Below, piece after piece: positions 6,412-14,587 of a DNA stretch of 38,470 nt. The DNA comes from a virus. Numbering within the stretch: position 1 is the first letter of the stretch; each line of letters begins with the position of its first letter. The stretch lies in IMG/VR virus record IMGVR_UViG_3300007542_000064, positions 1 to 38,470 of that record; one strand, written 5' to 3'. A program made the translations under genes and the position numbers. The notes under the pieces are model-generated. The model had not been told where the DNA came from. It saw only the letters and a list, made by a program, of their open reading frames with translations, and did no database searches.

Positions 6412-7549
6412 TGATTTGCTCCTCAGCAAGTTTTGCGAGCGCCTTCTTGCGAAGGGTATCGGCCCTCGTTTTTGGCCCGACCGGAGCGGCCGCCGCAACG
6501 GTCAATTCGTTCAGAAGAAGATTCCTAATCAGCCAGTTGATCGGATACGAATACGGATCGATCGCATGCTTGCGACGGAAATCCGCAGTAAACGACTTCG
6601 CTCGACTTTTCTTCGTTGGGCCGATCATAAAAGTGTCGATGACTTCTTTGACACCATCCCAACCCTGTTCCGCATATCGCTCGATGACCGCCTCAATGTC
6701 ATAGTCGGGCCACCAGCGACGCTGAGCATCAATGTACGGGAAGCATTCAAACAGCCGATCATAGAACTGTGGCTCCGTAGCGATCAGGTCACCAATTCTG
6801 CGGATCGCAACAGAGTGAAGCGGAATGCCTACACGAGTATTGGAACCCGTCAGCGCCGCAAGATCATAGTATTCACAGTAAGGGGCGTTGTGCTCCTCGC
6901 TGATAAATTTGAGTACGTCATCGGTCTGCCAGTCATAGATGACCTTGGCAAACTTGAGGGGGATTCCCGCCTTCATTCGGTATGGTCGGACAATGTAGTT
7001 TTCGTGCAGTTTCTGGACGCATGACCGGTAGCGGACCATCGACTCTGCGGCTCGAACACCGGTAATAAATGCCGTTGAACCCTTCTTGCCCTGCATCGTG
7101 TAATAGTCAACAGACTCCGGAAGAGCCTGTGAGTGGTCAACACCGAAGTGATAACCAGTGATCGCGCCTTCAGGAAAATCCCGAACCAAGCGGCCTTCCT
7201 TGCGACGTTGCTCACCCCACAAGATCACAGACTGACGCCTGCCAAGCACCCAAACTTCGGCACCATAAGGCAGGCAATACCACTCCATGTCAACCCAGTC
7301 GAAGTCTTTGACCATGTTGACGTAATCCAAAACGAGAGGCGAAACCATCTCCTCGTCTCGGAAAATAACCTTTACCGGACCCAGCCCACGCTCCTCATGT
7401 ACCTCTTTCGCGAGATACAAGACCGCCGTGGAATCTTTACCGCCCGAGAACTGGACGCACACCGTGTCGAACGTGTCATAGACGTGACGGATCCTCTGGC
7501 GAGCAGCCTCTAATACGCTGATATCCAAGAACATCCGTTGGCGTGTCAC
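6401..7549 (-). CDS. PAPS reductase / adenine nucleotide alpha-hydrolase family protein, IbrA-like
   Basis: A 382-residue protein. The GTG at 7549 overlaps the upstream stop (GTGA) and has GGGAAGG upstream. The PP-loop SGGKDST at 35-41 binds ATP in this superfamily, and GVRAAES at 164-170 is the second conserved block. W/Y-rich sequence follows (RRWWPDYDIEAVIERYAEQGW). It is longer than CysH sulfate-assimilation enzymes and lacks their C-terminal catalytic ECG(L/I)H motif, so sulfate reduction is unlikely. IbrA-like or DndC-like sulfur or nucleotide chemistry is more plausible. The ParB-like partner directly follows, suggesting a two-gene unit. The substrate cannot be read from sequence. Confidence 0.82.
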   Translation of the reverse strand: MTRQRMFLDISVLEAARQRIRHVYDTFDTVCVQFSGGKDSTAVLYLAKEVHEERGLGPVKVIFRDEEMVSPLVLDYVNMVKDFDWVDMEWYCLPYGAEVWVLGRRQSVILWGEQRRKEGRLVRDFPEGAITGYHFGVDHSQALPESVDYYTMQGKKGSTAFITGVRAAESMVRYRSCVQKLHENYIVRPYRMKAGIPLKFAKVIYDWQTDDVLKFISEEHNAPYCEYYDLAALTGSNTRVGIPLHSVAIRRIGDLIATEPQFYDRLFECFPYIDAQRRWWPDYDIEAVIERYAEQGWDGVKEVIDTFMIGPTKKSRAKSFTADFRRKHAIDPYSYPINWLIRNLLLNELTVAAAAPVGPKTRADTLRKKALAKLAEEQINGN

Positions 7550-8142
7550 TTCTTGGCCTTCCCATCGCTCGCCATCTTTGTCACCTTCGACTTTTCAAAG
7601 GGCGCTGGATGCCGGAACACATCAAAGTACAACTTTTCCCAACGATCTTGATTTTCAACTCGGATCCACTTACCTCTAATAAGAGGCCAGTAATGATTGC
7701 CGTATCCGAGGAGCCGGTGGATTTGATCAATTGTTACACCAGCGTCCCTCACGGCGTTGAGGATCTGTTCCGAATATTTAGACGAAACGAGTTGACGCGG
7801 CCCCAAGTCCGATGCGCCAACTGAGAGGATTGCGGCTTCTGTCGTTTTGGCCACCTTCGTGGATCGTCCACTTCGGATTTTCTTGAGGGTGAACTCAGAG
7901 ATCCCAGACTTTTCCGAGACAGCATTGATGCTGACCCCACGCCGCTGGAGAAATTCAAGATGCGCGCGCGAGGTGTCGGGCTCAACGAATCGTGACTCTG
8001 GCGCGGGTCCGATGCCTTGCTTGAATCGACTGAACCCACGCTTCCGATCTCGGTTGTAAACACGGTGCGCCTGTACGCAACCTTCGCATCGGCATCCCCT
8101 GCTGTATCCAGCGTGCGTTCCGTGTGAGATCGGTTTGCTCAT
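7546..8142 (-). CDS. Cys-motif plus helix-turn-helix DNA-binding protein
   Basis: A 198-residue protein starting at the ATG at 8142 (ATGA overlap with ThyX). It begins with the actinophage-type motif HGT-x-x-GY-x-x-GCRC-x-x-C (His8, Cys17, Cys19, Cys22), probably a small metal site, followed by basic sequence. Residues 63-95 contain a clear HTH (FLQRRGVSINAVSEKSGISEFTLKKIRSG). Residues 125-150 (YSEQILNAVRDAGVTIDQIH) may form a second one. It is likely a DNA-binding regulator or nucleoid-type protein. The start is preceded by TAGGGT at 6-base spacing, so it may also be transcribed leaderless. No target site is evident. Confidence 0.7.
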   Translation of the reverse strand: MSKPISHGTHAGYSRGCRCEGCVQAHRVYNRDRKRGFSRFKQGIGPAPESRFVEPDTSRAHLEFLQRRGVSINAVSEKSGISEFTLKKIRSGRSTKVAKTTEAAILSVGASDLGPRQLVSSKYSEQILNAVRDAGVTIDQIHRLLGYGNHYWPLIRGKWIRVENQDRWEKLYFDVFRHPAPFEKSKVTKMASDGKAKK

Positions 8143-8807
8143 GGGCAAACCCTACCGCCCTTATCCCAAAAATCAAACGTCACCGGCATTTTGATGGAGA
8201 AGATTCGCTCTACCTCGGCGGCATAATCACGGATTTCACGCTGTGCCGTGTCATCGGTTCGTAGCGATAGGAAATTCATCAGGGCGCGGGCATTGACCGT
8301 CCAATAAAACTCGGTGAACGTCCCAACGGGAAGGACAACTCGCGCAACCTCCTTGGCCACACCACGACGCAGTAGATAGTTGTACGTACCAAAGGCATGC
8401 CGAACTTGAACGTCGATAACTGCGCTCACCTCATCTGCCAGATCTGAATCAAGCGGTGTAAAGGTGTAAGCCCCCGGCTTCCCAACCTGCGCGCGGCAAT
8501 AGTCCCCCTCGGGCACATAGCCATGATTTTCAATTTCGGTGTATCGGCCAGACATCTCGTTGAACGACCCAATCCTGTGACGGAACCATTCCCGCGCCAC
8601 AAAAATCGGGCACTTCACATGAAACCGAAAGGAGTTGTGCTCGAAAGGTGTCCCATGTCTCTCGCGCATCAGAAAACCGATAAGGCCACGGTCAGCCTCG
8701 TTCATTTTCTCTCGCCTGTCGCCAAACGAAACGCGGGCCGCATTTACGACCGACAAATCGTCGGCCATGCAGTCATCCAACCGGACAAATCCATATTTAT
8801 GAATCAC
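8139..8807 (-). CDS. thyX: Flavin-dependent thymidylate synthase ThyX
   Basis: A 222-residue enzyme that makes dTMP from dUMP using methylene-tetrahydrofolate and FAD/NADPH. The ThyX signature RHRIGSFNEMSGRY is at 76-89, matching RHR..S.N..S.R. ARVSFGD, HGTPFEHNSF, FTEFYWTVNARALMNFLSLR and the final VTFDFW are further family blocks. I prefer the GTG at 8807, which has GAGG 6 bases upstream and follows the ParB-like stop, over a TTG at 8831 lying inside that gene. Length is normal. Phages carry ThyX to boost thymidine supply; it is common in actinobacteria and their phages. Confidence 0.95.
   Translation of the reverse strand: MIHKYGFVRLDDCMADDLSVVNAARVSFGDRREKMNEADRGLIGFLMRERHGTPFEHNSFRFHVKCPIFVAREWFRHRIGSFNEMSGRYTEIENHGYVPEGDYCRAQVGKPGAYTFTPLDSDLADEVSAVIDVQVRHAFGTYNYLLRRGVAKEVARVVLPVGTFTEFYWTVNARALMNFLSLRTDDTAQREIRDYAAEVERIFSIKMPVTFDFWDKGGRVCP
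8143..8154 (-). promoter_or_regulatory. TAGGGT start-context element before the HTH gene
   Basis: TAGGGT at 8149-8154 is followed by six bases and the ATG at 8142, inside the last codons of thyX. It is identical in hexamer and spacing to the element before the second ParB-like gene. It may give an internal leaderless transcript for the HTH protein, independent of thyX. Confidence 0.3.
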
Positions 8808-8808
8808 T

Positions 8809-9576
8809 TCAGACCTCGGAATGAGCGTCAATAAACGACATAATCTTTTCTGCTGTTGTGTCGCCGTCGTAGCCGGGATCGTTCCTCAGCCACCGGACAA
8901 AGTCATACCAACGCTTCTGCTGGTCTGGGTTATCGAACACGAGCGTGTACTGAACGACGGCTTGAGGCGCAGAGCCGGGAGCCGCCACCGTGCTGCCCTG
9001 AATCGCGACCTGAACATGGTCAACGTCGTCACCGGCAACAATTTTTGCTTCGCCACCCTCATCCGTCGGCATCTCGACACGCAGTTGAACGGGATCCGGA
9101 ACAGTGATCGAAGGCATGATAACCCCCGGCGAAGAACCGTCCGAGGAAAGATACGTCGCCTCTTCAAGGCTCGCCATCTCAAACTCATCCCAGCCGAGAC
9201 CGTCCAGAAGTTCGACATATTGGGCTGACACAGTTTCAAGCAGGTCGTACACCATTGCTGTGTCACTGTGGCCAAGTTCCGAAACCCTGTTATCAGCCAA
9301 AGCGAAAGCGACCGCTTTTTCATTGGTGGCATCCATCGGAACCGCCGCAATTTTTGTCCACCCCAAACGGCGAGCAGCCTCGACTTGATGGTTACCAGAT
9401 ATAACTGTTGATGTCCCATCGCCGTTCGACTTGATGACAATCGGCTTCATCTGCCCAAACTCGCGGTACGAGGCCATGATCGCCTCGACGTTGCCACGGC
9501 GCGGATTGTTCTCTAGCGGCGTCAACGTGTCAAGTTCGACAACGAGCGATTCTAGTGACTGGTCGATCTTTTCCAT
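8809..9576 (-). CDS. ParB-like nuclease domain protein (second copy)
   Basis: A 255-residue protein starting at the ATG at 9576. The ParB-like domain spans about 10-110: LTPLENNPRRGNVEAIMASY, then VISGNHQVEAARRLGW with GNHQ in place of G.HR, then VAFALADNRVSELG. It is a much closer match to the ParB/Srx consensus than the other copy in this window. A linker leads to a C-terminal segment (VQYTLVFDNPDQQKRWYDFVRWLR) often seen in phage proteins of this type. Such phage ParB-like proteins are often linked to DNA modification or nuclease functions rather than plasmid partition. Its stop is followed closely by ThyX. Confidence 0.85.
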   Translation of the reverse strand: MEKIDQSLESLVVELDTLTPLENNPRRGNVEAIMASYREFGQMKPIVIKSNGDGTSTVISGNHQVEAARRLGWTKIAAVPMDATNEKAVAFALADNRVSELGHSDTAMVYDLLETVSAQYVELLDGLGWDEFEMASLEEATYLSSDGSSPGVIMPSITVPDPVQLRVEMPTDEGGEAKIVAGDDVDHVQVAIQGSTVAAPGSAPQAVVQYTLVFDNPDQQKRWYDFVRWLRNDPGYDGDTTAEKIMSFIDAHSEV

Positions 9577-9588
9577 GCGGCGACCCTA
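9577..9588 (-). promoter_or_regulatory. TAGGGT start-context element before the ParB-like gene
   Basis: On the minus strand TAGGGT (9583-9588) precedes the ATG at 9576 by exactly six bases. The same GGTAGGGT-N6-ATG arrangement occurs before the HTH gene (8149-8154). It could be a leaderless -10 element, or AGGG could act as a weak ribosome site at long spacing. The sequence does not decide between them. Confidence 0.3.
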
Positions 9589-9591
9589 CCA

Positions 9592-9933
9592 CTACACCTG
9601 AGCGCGCACGTTCGCATTCAGGGTGCGCATCGCATCGATCGCCGTGCGGAGGGAGAGAAGTTTTTCTCTTTTGGCTTTGAGTAGCGCTTCGGCGATTTTG
9701 AAATCATAGTGTTGGTCCGACATCTTGTAGTCGGCCCACGATTCGCGTTCTTTGATTGACCCCTTCGCGGAGAGGTACTCTTTAGCCCACGTTGCCTTGT
9801 ACAAGGCTTCCTTTTTCGCTGCTTCTTCGGCGAGGATTTCGAACGCTTCTGTATCTTCTTCTAGGTCGTCGATCAACCGCATCAGCGTTTCTTCGATTTC
9901 GACTTGACTAATAGGCTGGCTACGCCTGTTCAT
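9592..9933 (-). CDS. Small helical protein, unknown
   Basis: A 113-residue protein with an AAGGAG ribosome site before the ATG at 9933. It is almost entirely charged helix: an acidic first half (EIEETLMRLIDDLEEDTEAFEILAEEAAKK) and a more basic second half (ALLKAKREKLLSLRTAIDAMRTL). It is likely a coiled coil or helical hairpin. I recognise no catalytic motif. It sits between the RuvC-like and ParB-like genes, so a link to recombination or replication is a contextual guess. Confidence 0.6.
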   Translation of the reverse strand: MNRRSQPISQVEIEETLMRLIDDLEEDTEAFEILAEEAAKKEALYKATWAKEYLSAKGSIKERESWADYKMSDQHYDFKIAEALLKAKREKLLSLRTAIDAMRTLNANVRAQV

Positions 9934-9942
9934 TACTACTCC

Positions 9943-10455
9943 TTAGAATGGAAGTTGGGGCCAGTTAATTTTTCCTAACGCAGAAAGATGAGATTGAGGC
10001 CAGTCGAATTTGCTTCGCTCGCGGTAAGCCCATGCGATTTCTCTCAAGATCCAAGCATCGCATTTGTCATCCGCTCCCTTGCCGTCAAACGTCAACCCAG
10101 TTTTAGCGGAGATGGCGCTAACAACTTCGGACTTGCTGGCGTTCCCGCGACCAGTGGCGAACTTAGCACGAACCGTTGGGGGCACTTCGACGACGGGGAT
10201 GTCTCGCTCATGCGCAGCAACTCTCAACACGCCGCCAAGTTCACCAAGCGAGTGGGCGTGGCTGTTGCGAGCAGAGAAGGCATAGCCTTCGATCATCACG
10301 ACGTCTACGAGGTGGGATGAGAGCAAGTCGACGAACACGTCCCTGAGGTCGATGAGCCGTTCGACGCCTTTAAATTTACTTGCGTGCGCAAATATTAGGT
10401 CATCGACGCAGAACCCCGTTGAAGTTAACGAAGGGTCCACGCCGAGAGGAATCAT
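9943..10455 (-). CDS. RuvC-like Holliday junction resolvase
   Basis: A 170-residue enzyme starting at the ATG at 10455 (ATGA overlap with HNH). The RNase H-fold acidic residues are visible: Asp7 in LGVDPSLTSTGF, Glu56 in VVMIEGYAF, and Asp130/Asp133 in GADDKCDAW. The central VPPTVRAKFATGRGNASKSE matches the RuvC segment that includes the P..(K/R)...G.G.A.K pattern. It would cut four-way junctions to resolve recombination or packaging intermediates. Length is typical. It is part of the tightly packed recombination operon with the Rad52-like and Cas4-like genes. Confidence 0.88.
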   Translation of the reverse strand: MIPLGVDPSLTSTGFCVDDLIFAHASKFKGVERLIDLRDVFVDLLSSHLVDVVMIEGYAFSARNSHAHSLGELGGVLRVAAHERDIPVVEVPPTVRAKFATGRGNASKSEVVSAISAKTGLTFDGKGADDKCDAWILREIAWAYRERSKFDWPQSHLSALGKINWPQLPF

Positions 10456-10787
10456 CGCTCCCAGCCGTGCTTTGCAAGTCCAAGATCGAAAGCCAACTGC
10501 GGAAAGTTGCCGATCCGAGTATGACACTCACGGCACACCGCCATGCAGTTCGCCTCGTCCAAAATCGAGCCACCCTGACTTCTGCGGACGAGTTCGTGAA
10601 TGTCGACACTTCCCCGCCGCACATAAGTTGAGCGTTGATCATGTTTCGCAAAAACCGGGCACGCCTCGCAGTGTGGGCGTTCGGCGAGCATTCTCTCTAC
10701 CAGTTGTCGACGCTCGACATATTGGGCTTCACGCTTCTTGCTTCGATTCCGCTTAAACCCTGTTCTCTTGAGCGGCGTGCGCTTCAT
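10452..10787 (-). CDS. HNH endonuclease
   Basis: A 111-residue protein with a basic N-terminus (MKRTPLKRTGFKRNRSKKRE). Zinc-binding pairs Cys40-x2-Cys43 and Cys85-x2-Cys88 flank the HNH core: DIHELVRRSQGG with His64-Glu65, Asn80, and CRECHTRIG with His89. This is a free-standing phage HNH rather than an intron-encoded one, since both neighbours are intact and overlap it by 4 bases (ATGA). Its coupling to the RuvC-like gene suggests a role in DNA processing; packaging-associated HNH proteins are the alternative. Confidence 0.85.
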   Translation of the reverse strand: MKRTPLKRTGFKRNRSKKREAQYVERRQLVERMLAERPHCEACPVFAKHDQRSTYVRRGSVDIHELVRRSQGGSILDEANCMAVCRECHTRIGNFPQLAFDLGLAKHGWER

Positions 10788-11275
10788 GGCGCGGTAATCG
10801 AATCGAATTCCCAGCGCTGGTCAAGGACCGCCCACAGGGCTTGATCGATCGTGGTCGCCTCCATGTCGTACTCCTCCAGAAGTTCCCGGTGAGTACGAAT
10901 TGCTTTGCGATAAAACTCGACGTCGTTTCCTTCCATCGCAGAACCACCCTCAATCATGCTTTCGACTTGATTGAGACGATTTTCGACGTAGAACTTGAAA
11001 CGAGTGATCTTGTTCATGCGACTCGAATAGGCGGCGGCGGCGGTTTCAGCAAGACGCTTTCCGTCGCGACCCAAAGCCTCATATCGGCTAGCGTCGGACT
11101 CTGCGTCAGCCTCAAGGGATTCGATTTGCCCATTGAGATTTTCTACAAGGGCAAGCAATGCTCTTCGCCATCTGTCCCAGTTCTCCTGCTGGAGAAGCGT
11201 GTTGCGCTGCGATGGTGCCAGTTTGTTTTTCACTTCCTCGGCAACCATTTGCGCAAAAATGTCATCGGAAATCAC
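10784..11275 (-). CDS. Coiled-coil protein of the recombination operon, unknown
   Basis: A 163-residue protein. The start is the GTG at 11275, with GGAGG six bases upstream overlapping the upstream stop codon; an ATG-like start further upstream would lie inside the nuclease gene. The product is strongly helical (QENWDRWRRALLALVENLNGQIESLEADAE... SRMNKITRFKFYVENRLNQVESMIEGG... RKAIRTHRELLEEY). No enzyme motif is visible. Helical proteins of this kind often accompany Cas4-like nucleases and annealing proteins in actinophages, but I cannot assign a function. Confidence 0.62.
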   Translation of the reverse strand: MISDDIFAQMVAEEVKNKLAPSQRNTLLQQENWDRWRRALLALVENLNGQIESLEADAESDASRYEALGRDGKRLAETAAAAYSSRMNKITRFKFYVENRLNQVESMIEGGSAMEGNDVEFYRKAIRTHRELLEEYDMEATTIDQALWAVLDQRWEFDSITAP

Positions 11276-11277
11276 TG

Positions 11278-12042
11278 CTACCTCCAAGCAGGACAAATTG
11301 TTTTGTACGCACACCAATCACAGAGTCGTGTTCGGCGTGTTTCAAACTCATGCGTTTGACATGCTTCATCAATCGCATTTTTAGTATTAGTAACGTAAGT
11401 AATGGTATCACTTACGTCGCTATCGGTGAATGGAACCTCAAACTTGGTTCCATCTTTGAGATACAACAACTGCAACGAATCTGGTGCCGGAAGGCCAAGA
11501 GCAATTGCCAGCGAACCATAAATGCGGAGTTGTAGAAACTTGTCGTCAACCCAACGTGCATGCGGTGTTTTGCCGGTCTTGTAATCGGAAATGACGACCG
11601 AGTCACCAACAGTAAATCGGTCGATAAAACCTTTCAGGGTGACGCCTGCAAGTTCACCGTTGAGTTCATATTCGATGTGTGTGGCATCGACATCTTCTGG
11701 TTGTTCAACCTTGAAAATGTTTTCGAGACACCACCATGATTTCCATCGGAACATGAGAATGTTTTCGTCACCGCTAACAAACGGATCGACCCGCTCCAGC
11801 CAGTTGCTGTGCTGCCAAGTGTAAGAAGCAAGGTTTTTTAGCGCGCCGATGACACGTTCCTCTGGGGGCATCGCGTAGAAGTATTCCAACACCTCATGAA
11901 CAAAGTTGCCCATGAGGGTTGCCTCTGTCGGCTGATCTGGAATCAGATCGATCTTGCTGTACTTAAATTTTTGGGGACACTGATTGAACGTCCCCATTGA
12001 GGATGGCGACAAGTGTGGAGGTGGAGCGAGCGCTTCAGTCAT
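11278..12042 (-). CDS. PD-(D/E)XK nuclease, Cas4/RecB-like, with Fe-S cysteines
   Basis: A 254-residue protein starting at the ATG at 12042 (8-base overlap with the Rad52-like gene). LSPSSMGTFNQCPQKFKY at the N-terminus, His49 in GNFVHEVLEYF, Asp141 in LKGFIDRF, Asp153-x-Lys155 in SDYKTGK and QLRIYGSLAI (motif with Gln/Tyr) make up the nuclease core. Cys22 plus Cys241, Cys244 and Cys250 (CDWCAYKTICP) form the Cas4/AddB-type iron-sulfur site. It probably resects DNA ends to give single strands for the neighbouring annealing protein. No CRISPR genes are nearby, so this is a phage recombination exonuclease. Confidence 0.93.
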   Translation of the reverse strand: MTEALAPPPHLSPSSMGTFNQCPQKFKYSKIDLIPDQPTEATLMGNFVHEVLEYFYAMPPEERVIGALKNLASYTWQHSNWLERVDPFVSGDENILMFRWKSWWCLENIFKVEQPEDVDATHIEYELNGELAGVTLKGFIDRFTVGDSVVISDYKTGKTPHARWVDDKFLQLRIYGSLAIALGLPAPDSLQLLYLKDGTKFEVPFTDSDVSDTITYVTNTKNAIDEACQTHEFETRRTRLCDWCAYKTICPAWR

Positions 12043-12697
12043 CAGTCGACTCGACCCACTCCCCACCGAGTTTGATGCGGACACACTCGGCGATCAGGAA
12101 GTCAAGATCTTCTGAAGTCGCAGTGTCCAGCGTCGGCTTGGGAGCACCGTCAGAAAACTCATTCCACACGTTGCCAAGTTCGGCCTTTTGGTCGGCATCC
12201 ATGCCCTTGGTGTGATCGAGGAATGTCGTCCACAGCCCGACGATCGCATCGTCAATCGGTGGCTTTGACTCTTCCTCGTCGATGGCAAGAGCCTCTTCGG
12301 AACGAGCAAGATACAAGCCGATGCCCAACTGCTGGGCGGCCTTCTTCAGTGCGTCTGACACGGCACCCTTGAATTCGTCACCGAGGTCAACGATGTCACC
12401 GTTCTTCGTACGCTTGATCTTTTGGCCGCCGAAACCATCCTTGGCAACGACCTTCTGGAACCCGACAGCGTCTTCAAACGTGAGAACGAGCCGGACGTGA
12501 GCGACGATGAAATCGGGGTCCAGCGAATCACGCTCGCATCGGATGATTTCAGACGTCCAATTATCTGGACCCATCACCTTGTTGAGACGAGTGATGACCT
12601 CACTGACGGGGATGTAGGTGAGGGGCGTGCCGCCCTTCTTGAGAACCCTTTCGACCTCCTTGGGGAAGGGTTCTGAAAACTGGTTAAGCAGGCTCAC
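12035..12697 (-). CDS. Rad52-like single-strand annealing protein
   Basis: A 220-residue protein starting at the GTG at 12697, overlapping the upstream stop as GTGA. Residues about 8-140 match the Rad52/22 family: FPKEVERVLKKGGTPLTYIP, VITRLNKVMGPDNWTSEI, and GDEFKGAVSDALKKAAQQLG followed by IGLYLA. These proteins form rings on single-stranded DNA and anneal complementary strands. The C-terminal third is acidic and less conserved, often a site for SSB or partner binding. With the Cas4-like nuclease immediately downstream it forms a standard exonuclease plus annealing-protein recombination pair. Confidence 0.92.
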   Translation of the reverse strand: MSLLNQFSEPFPKEVERVLKKGGTPLTYIPVSEVITRLNKVMGPDNWTSEIIRCERDSLDPDFIVAHVRLVLTFEDAVGFQKVVAKDGFGGQKIKRTKNGDIVDLGDEFKGAVSDALKKAAQQLGIGLYLARSEEALAIDEEESKPPIDDAIVGLWTTFLDHTKGMDADQKAELGNVWNEFSDGAPKPTLDTATSEDLDFLIAECVRIKLGGEWVESTDD

Positions 12698-13194
12698 GAT
12701 GCGTTGCCCTTTCTGACAATGATGCTGGTTTTGAGTTCGGATTCGCAGTAATGATCGGGGTTGATGCCGATCTCATTGAGTTTTGTGGCGCGCCAGTACG
12801 ACGGTTGGACGTAATCCAACATCTTTTCGGCGATGTCTCGCGGTGATGCGACGATCTCACCGGTGTCGGGGTCGACCGATGACTGCACGATGCGATCAGC
12901 GACCGCTGATGCGATGTCCTTGTGCTGCCACTTCGTGCGGCTTGACGCCACTTTGCGTTCGATTTCGGCACCGTCGCGGAGCGTGAGCATGTCCTCGCCC
13001 ATCAACGAAACCATCTTTGCTTCGAGGGCGCCATATAGATACGACATGTCTCGCTTCGCGAGATTGACTTCCAAGAACATGTCGGCGGCTTCTTCGATCG
13101 TCGGTTCCGACGACAAAAAGACGTTTAGTTGTTCGTCGAGCGCCATCAGCAACTTTCGAAGCGTGCGGACGTCGTCAATAGCAGTGGTTGTCAT
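12694..13194 (-). CDS. Phage protein upstream of the Rad52-like gene, unknown
   Basis: A 166-residue protein starting at the ATG at 13194 with GGAGG 8 bases upstream. The first half is helical (DDVRTLRKLLMALDEQLNVFL... TIEEAADMFLEVNLAKRDMSYLYGALEAKM). The second half contains a basic patch (ERKVASSRTKWQHKDIASAVADRI) and QPSYWRATKLNEIGINPDHYC. I recognise it only as a type of conserved protein that accompanies annealing proteins in actinophages, with no assigned activity. It overlaps the annealing gene by 4 bases and is probably a functional partner, for example a loader or regulator; this is inference. Confidence 0.65.
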   Translation of the reverse strand: MTTTAIDDVRTLRKLLMALDEQLNVFLSSEPTIEEAADMFLEVNLAKRDMSYLYGALEAKMVSLMGEDMLTLRDGAEIERKVASSRTKWQHKDIASAVADRIVQSSVDPDTGEIVASPRDIAEKMLDYVQPSYWRATKLNEIGINPDHYCESELKTSIIVRKGNAS

Positions 13195-13231
13195 TAATAC
13201 CTCCAAGTAGTAGGCGGAGTTTGGATTGGTT

Positions 13232-14542
13232 CTAGACTACGATAGCGACTCTTTTACGCTGCGGCAACCCGAGGCCGGTGAGATGCGTGAACGCACCGAC
13301 CGCCGAGTCAACCTGATCGTCGTGGTTTGCGGCCTCAGGGAAGGACGACAACTCGTCGAGCCAATCCGTCAGCCACGGTGATCTTACACACCTAACATTT
13401 CCATTTGCAACCGCAGCGGCAAACGGTCGGGCGCGAGTCACTTTGTCGCCCGTGGCTCGGATGCCCTGAAAGTCGTAGCCGGGGACCACGTACCGCGCGT
13501 ACTGGTCGCACAATGCCTTGCCAGACGAGCCGGGTTCCTGTTCCATCCGGATCGTCACCGCATGACCATCTTCATAGGCGGTCTGGGCAACCAACTGTTC
13601 GACTTTTTCACCTTTTACTCGCGCCTTGCGCACGTCAAGGACGTAGGCGATCCCTTGATCGAAGAGCATCAGTGTCCCAACGGTCCAGTCGGGATCGGGG
13701 TTTGACTGCGACGGTTCGGTGGCCGCCAAGTCCCAAAATCGAACGGCTCGCGCAGCGGAACTGATCTGCGGAACCTCATGGCTGTCGATCACGACGATGC
13801 TTTCCCGTTCAAAAAGCGATCCGAGCGTCGTTGACCACCAGTCGCCCTCTTCGAGTCTGCGTCGCTCAACCGGGTCCAGTGCGGTCAGAGCCTGACGATA
13901 CGAGTCAGCATCGATGCCCGGGTTGTCTGTCAACTTGGACGGAACGAAAATCCGGCCGGTTTCCTTGCCTTCAACGATGAACCGTTGACGCACCCAGTTG
14001 GGGGCAGGGTTGGATGCGGCGCGCATGCGGAGCGGAACTTTTGCGAGTGGCCCGGACGCTGGACGACGGAGACGGGAGAACAGGTACCGGTAGTCGGACT
14101 CGCGGATTTCGGTAACCTCGTCCATTCCGATGAACTGGAATTCGGCACCCTTGTAGCGCAAATAGTCTTGCTGGTTGTTAAGGTAGCCGAACGAGACTCT
14201 GGCGCCAGATGGGAACATGGCCGTATAGTTATTGGCGTTCCACTTGACGTCGTCTTGGTTCGCGATCCACGACTGGAAACGGTCCATGATGGCGCCCGGG
14301 AGGGCAAGGTCAGCGTAGGTACGCCTGAACAGGATCGCACTGTATCCGGGGACATCGACATATTGAAGGGCGGCCATCAAGAGGGCTGAGGACTTGCCTC
14401 CGCCAGCCGCACCGCCAAAGAGGGCTTCGAGCGCGTAGGTCCGAAGGAAGACTTTTTGCGTCAGGGATGGTGTCTCTGGGCAGAATTCGGACATTTTGGG
14501 CTCAAGGTACTTGAGGACCTCGTTCCAATTTTTTTCTTTCAT
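13232..14542 (-). CDS. terL: Terminase large subunit
   Basis: A 436-residue DNA-packaging motor. The ATPase has Walker A GGAAGGGKS at 43-51 and Walker B FQFIGMDE with Asp141-Glu142. The RNase H-type nuclease has Asp271 in RFWDLAAT, Glu334/Glu336 in RMEQEPG, and Asp408/409/412 in NHDDQVDS. A GAGG ribosome site precedes the ATG at 14542. Length is in the normal range. No small terminase gene is seen next to it. It is the first gene of the left arm, transcribed away from the portal, whereas most phages keep terminase and portal on one strand. Confidence 0.96.
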   Translation of the reverse strand: MKEKNWNEVLKYLEPKMSEFCPETPSLTQKVFLRTYALEALFGGAAGGGKSSALLMAALQYVDVPGYSAILFRRTYADLALPGAIMDRFQSWIANQDDVKWNANNYTAMFPSGARVSFGYLNNQQDYLRYKGAEFQFIGMDEVTEIRESDYRYLFSRLRRPASGPLAKVPLRMRAASNPAPNWVRQRFIVEGKETGRIFVPSKLTDNPGIDADSYRQALTALDPVERRRLEEGDWWSTTLGSLFERESIVVIDSHEVPQISSAARAVRFWDLAATEPSQSNPDPDWTVGTLMLFDQGIAYVLDVRKARVKGEKVEQLVAQTAYEDGHAVTIRMEQEPGSSGKALCDQYARYVVPGYDFQGIRATGDKVTRARPFAAAVANGNVRCVRSPWLTDWLDELSSFPEAANHDDQVDSAVGAFTHLTGLGLPQRKRVAIVV

Positions 14543-14587
14543 ATCTGCCTCGATCGGTTGTTACTAGAATAACGTAGTGGACTGCGC

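Noticed and set aside
6401-7549. CysH sulfate-assimilation enzyme
   Set aside because: The PP-loop is present, but the C-terminal catalytic Cys motif of CysH is absent and the protein is longer, with an IbrA-like context.
8808-8831. Upstream TTG start for ThyX
   Set aside because: It lies inside the ParB-like gene without a ribosome site; the GTG at 8807 has GAGG at good spacing and fits the family N-terminus.
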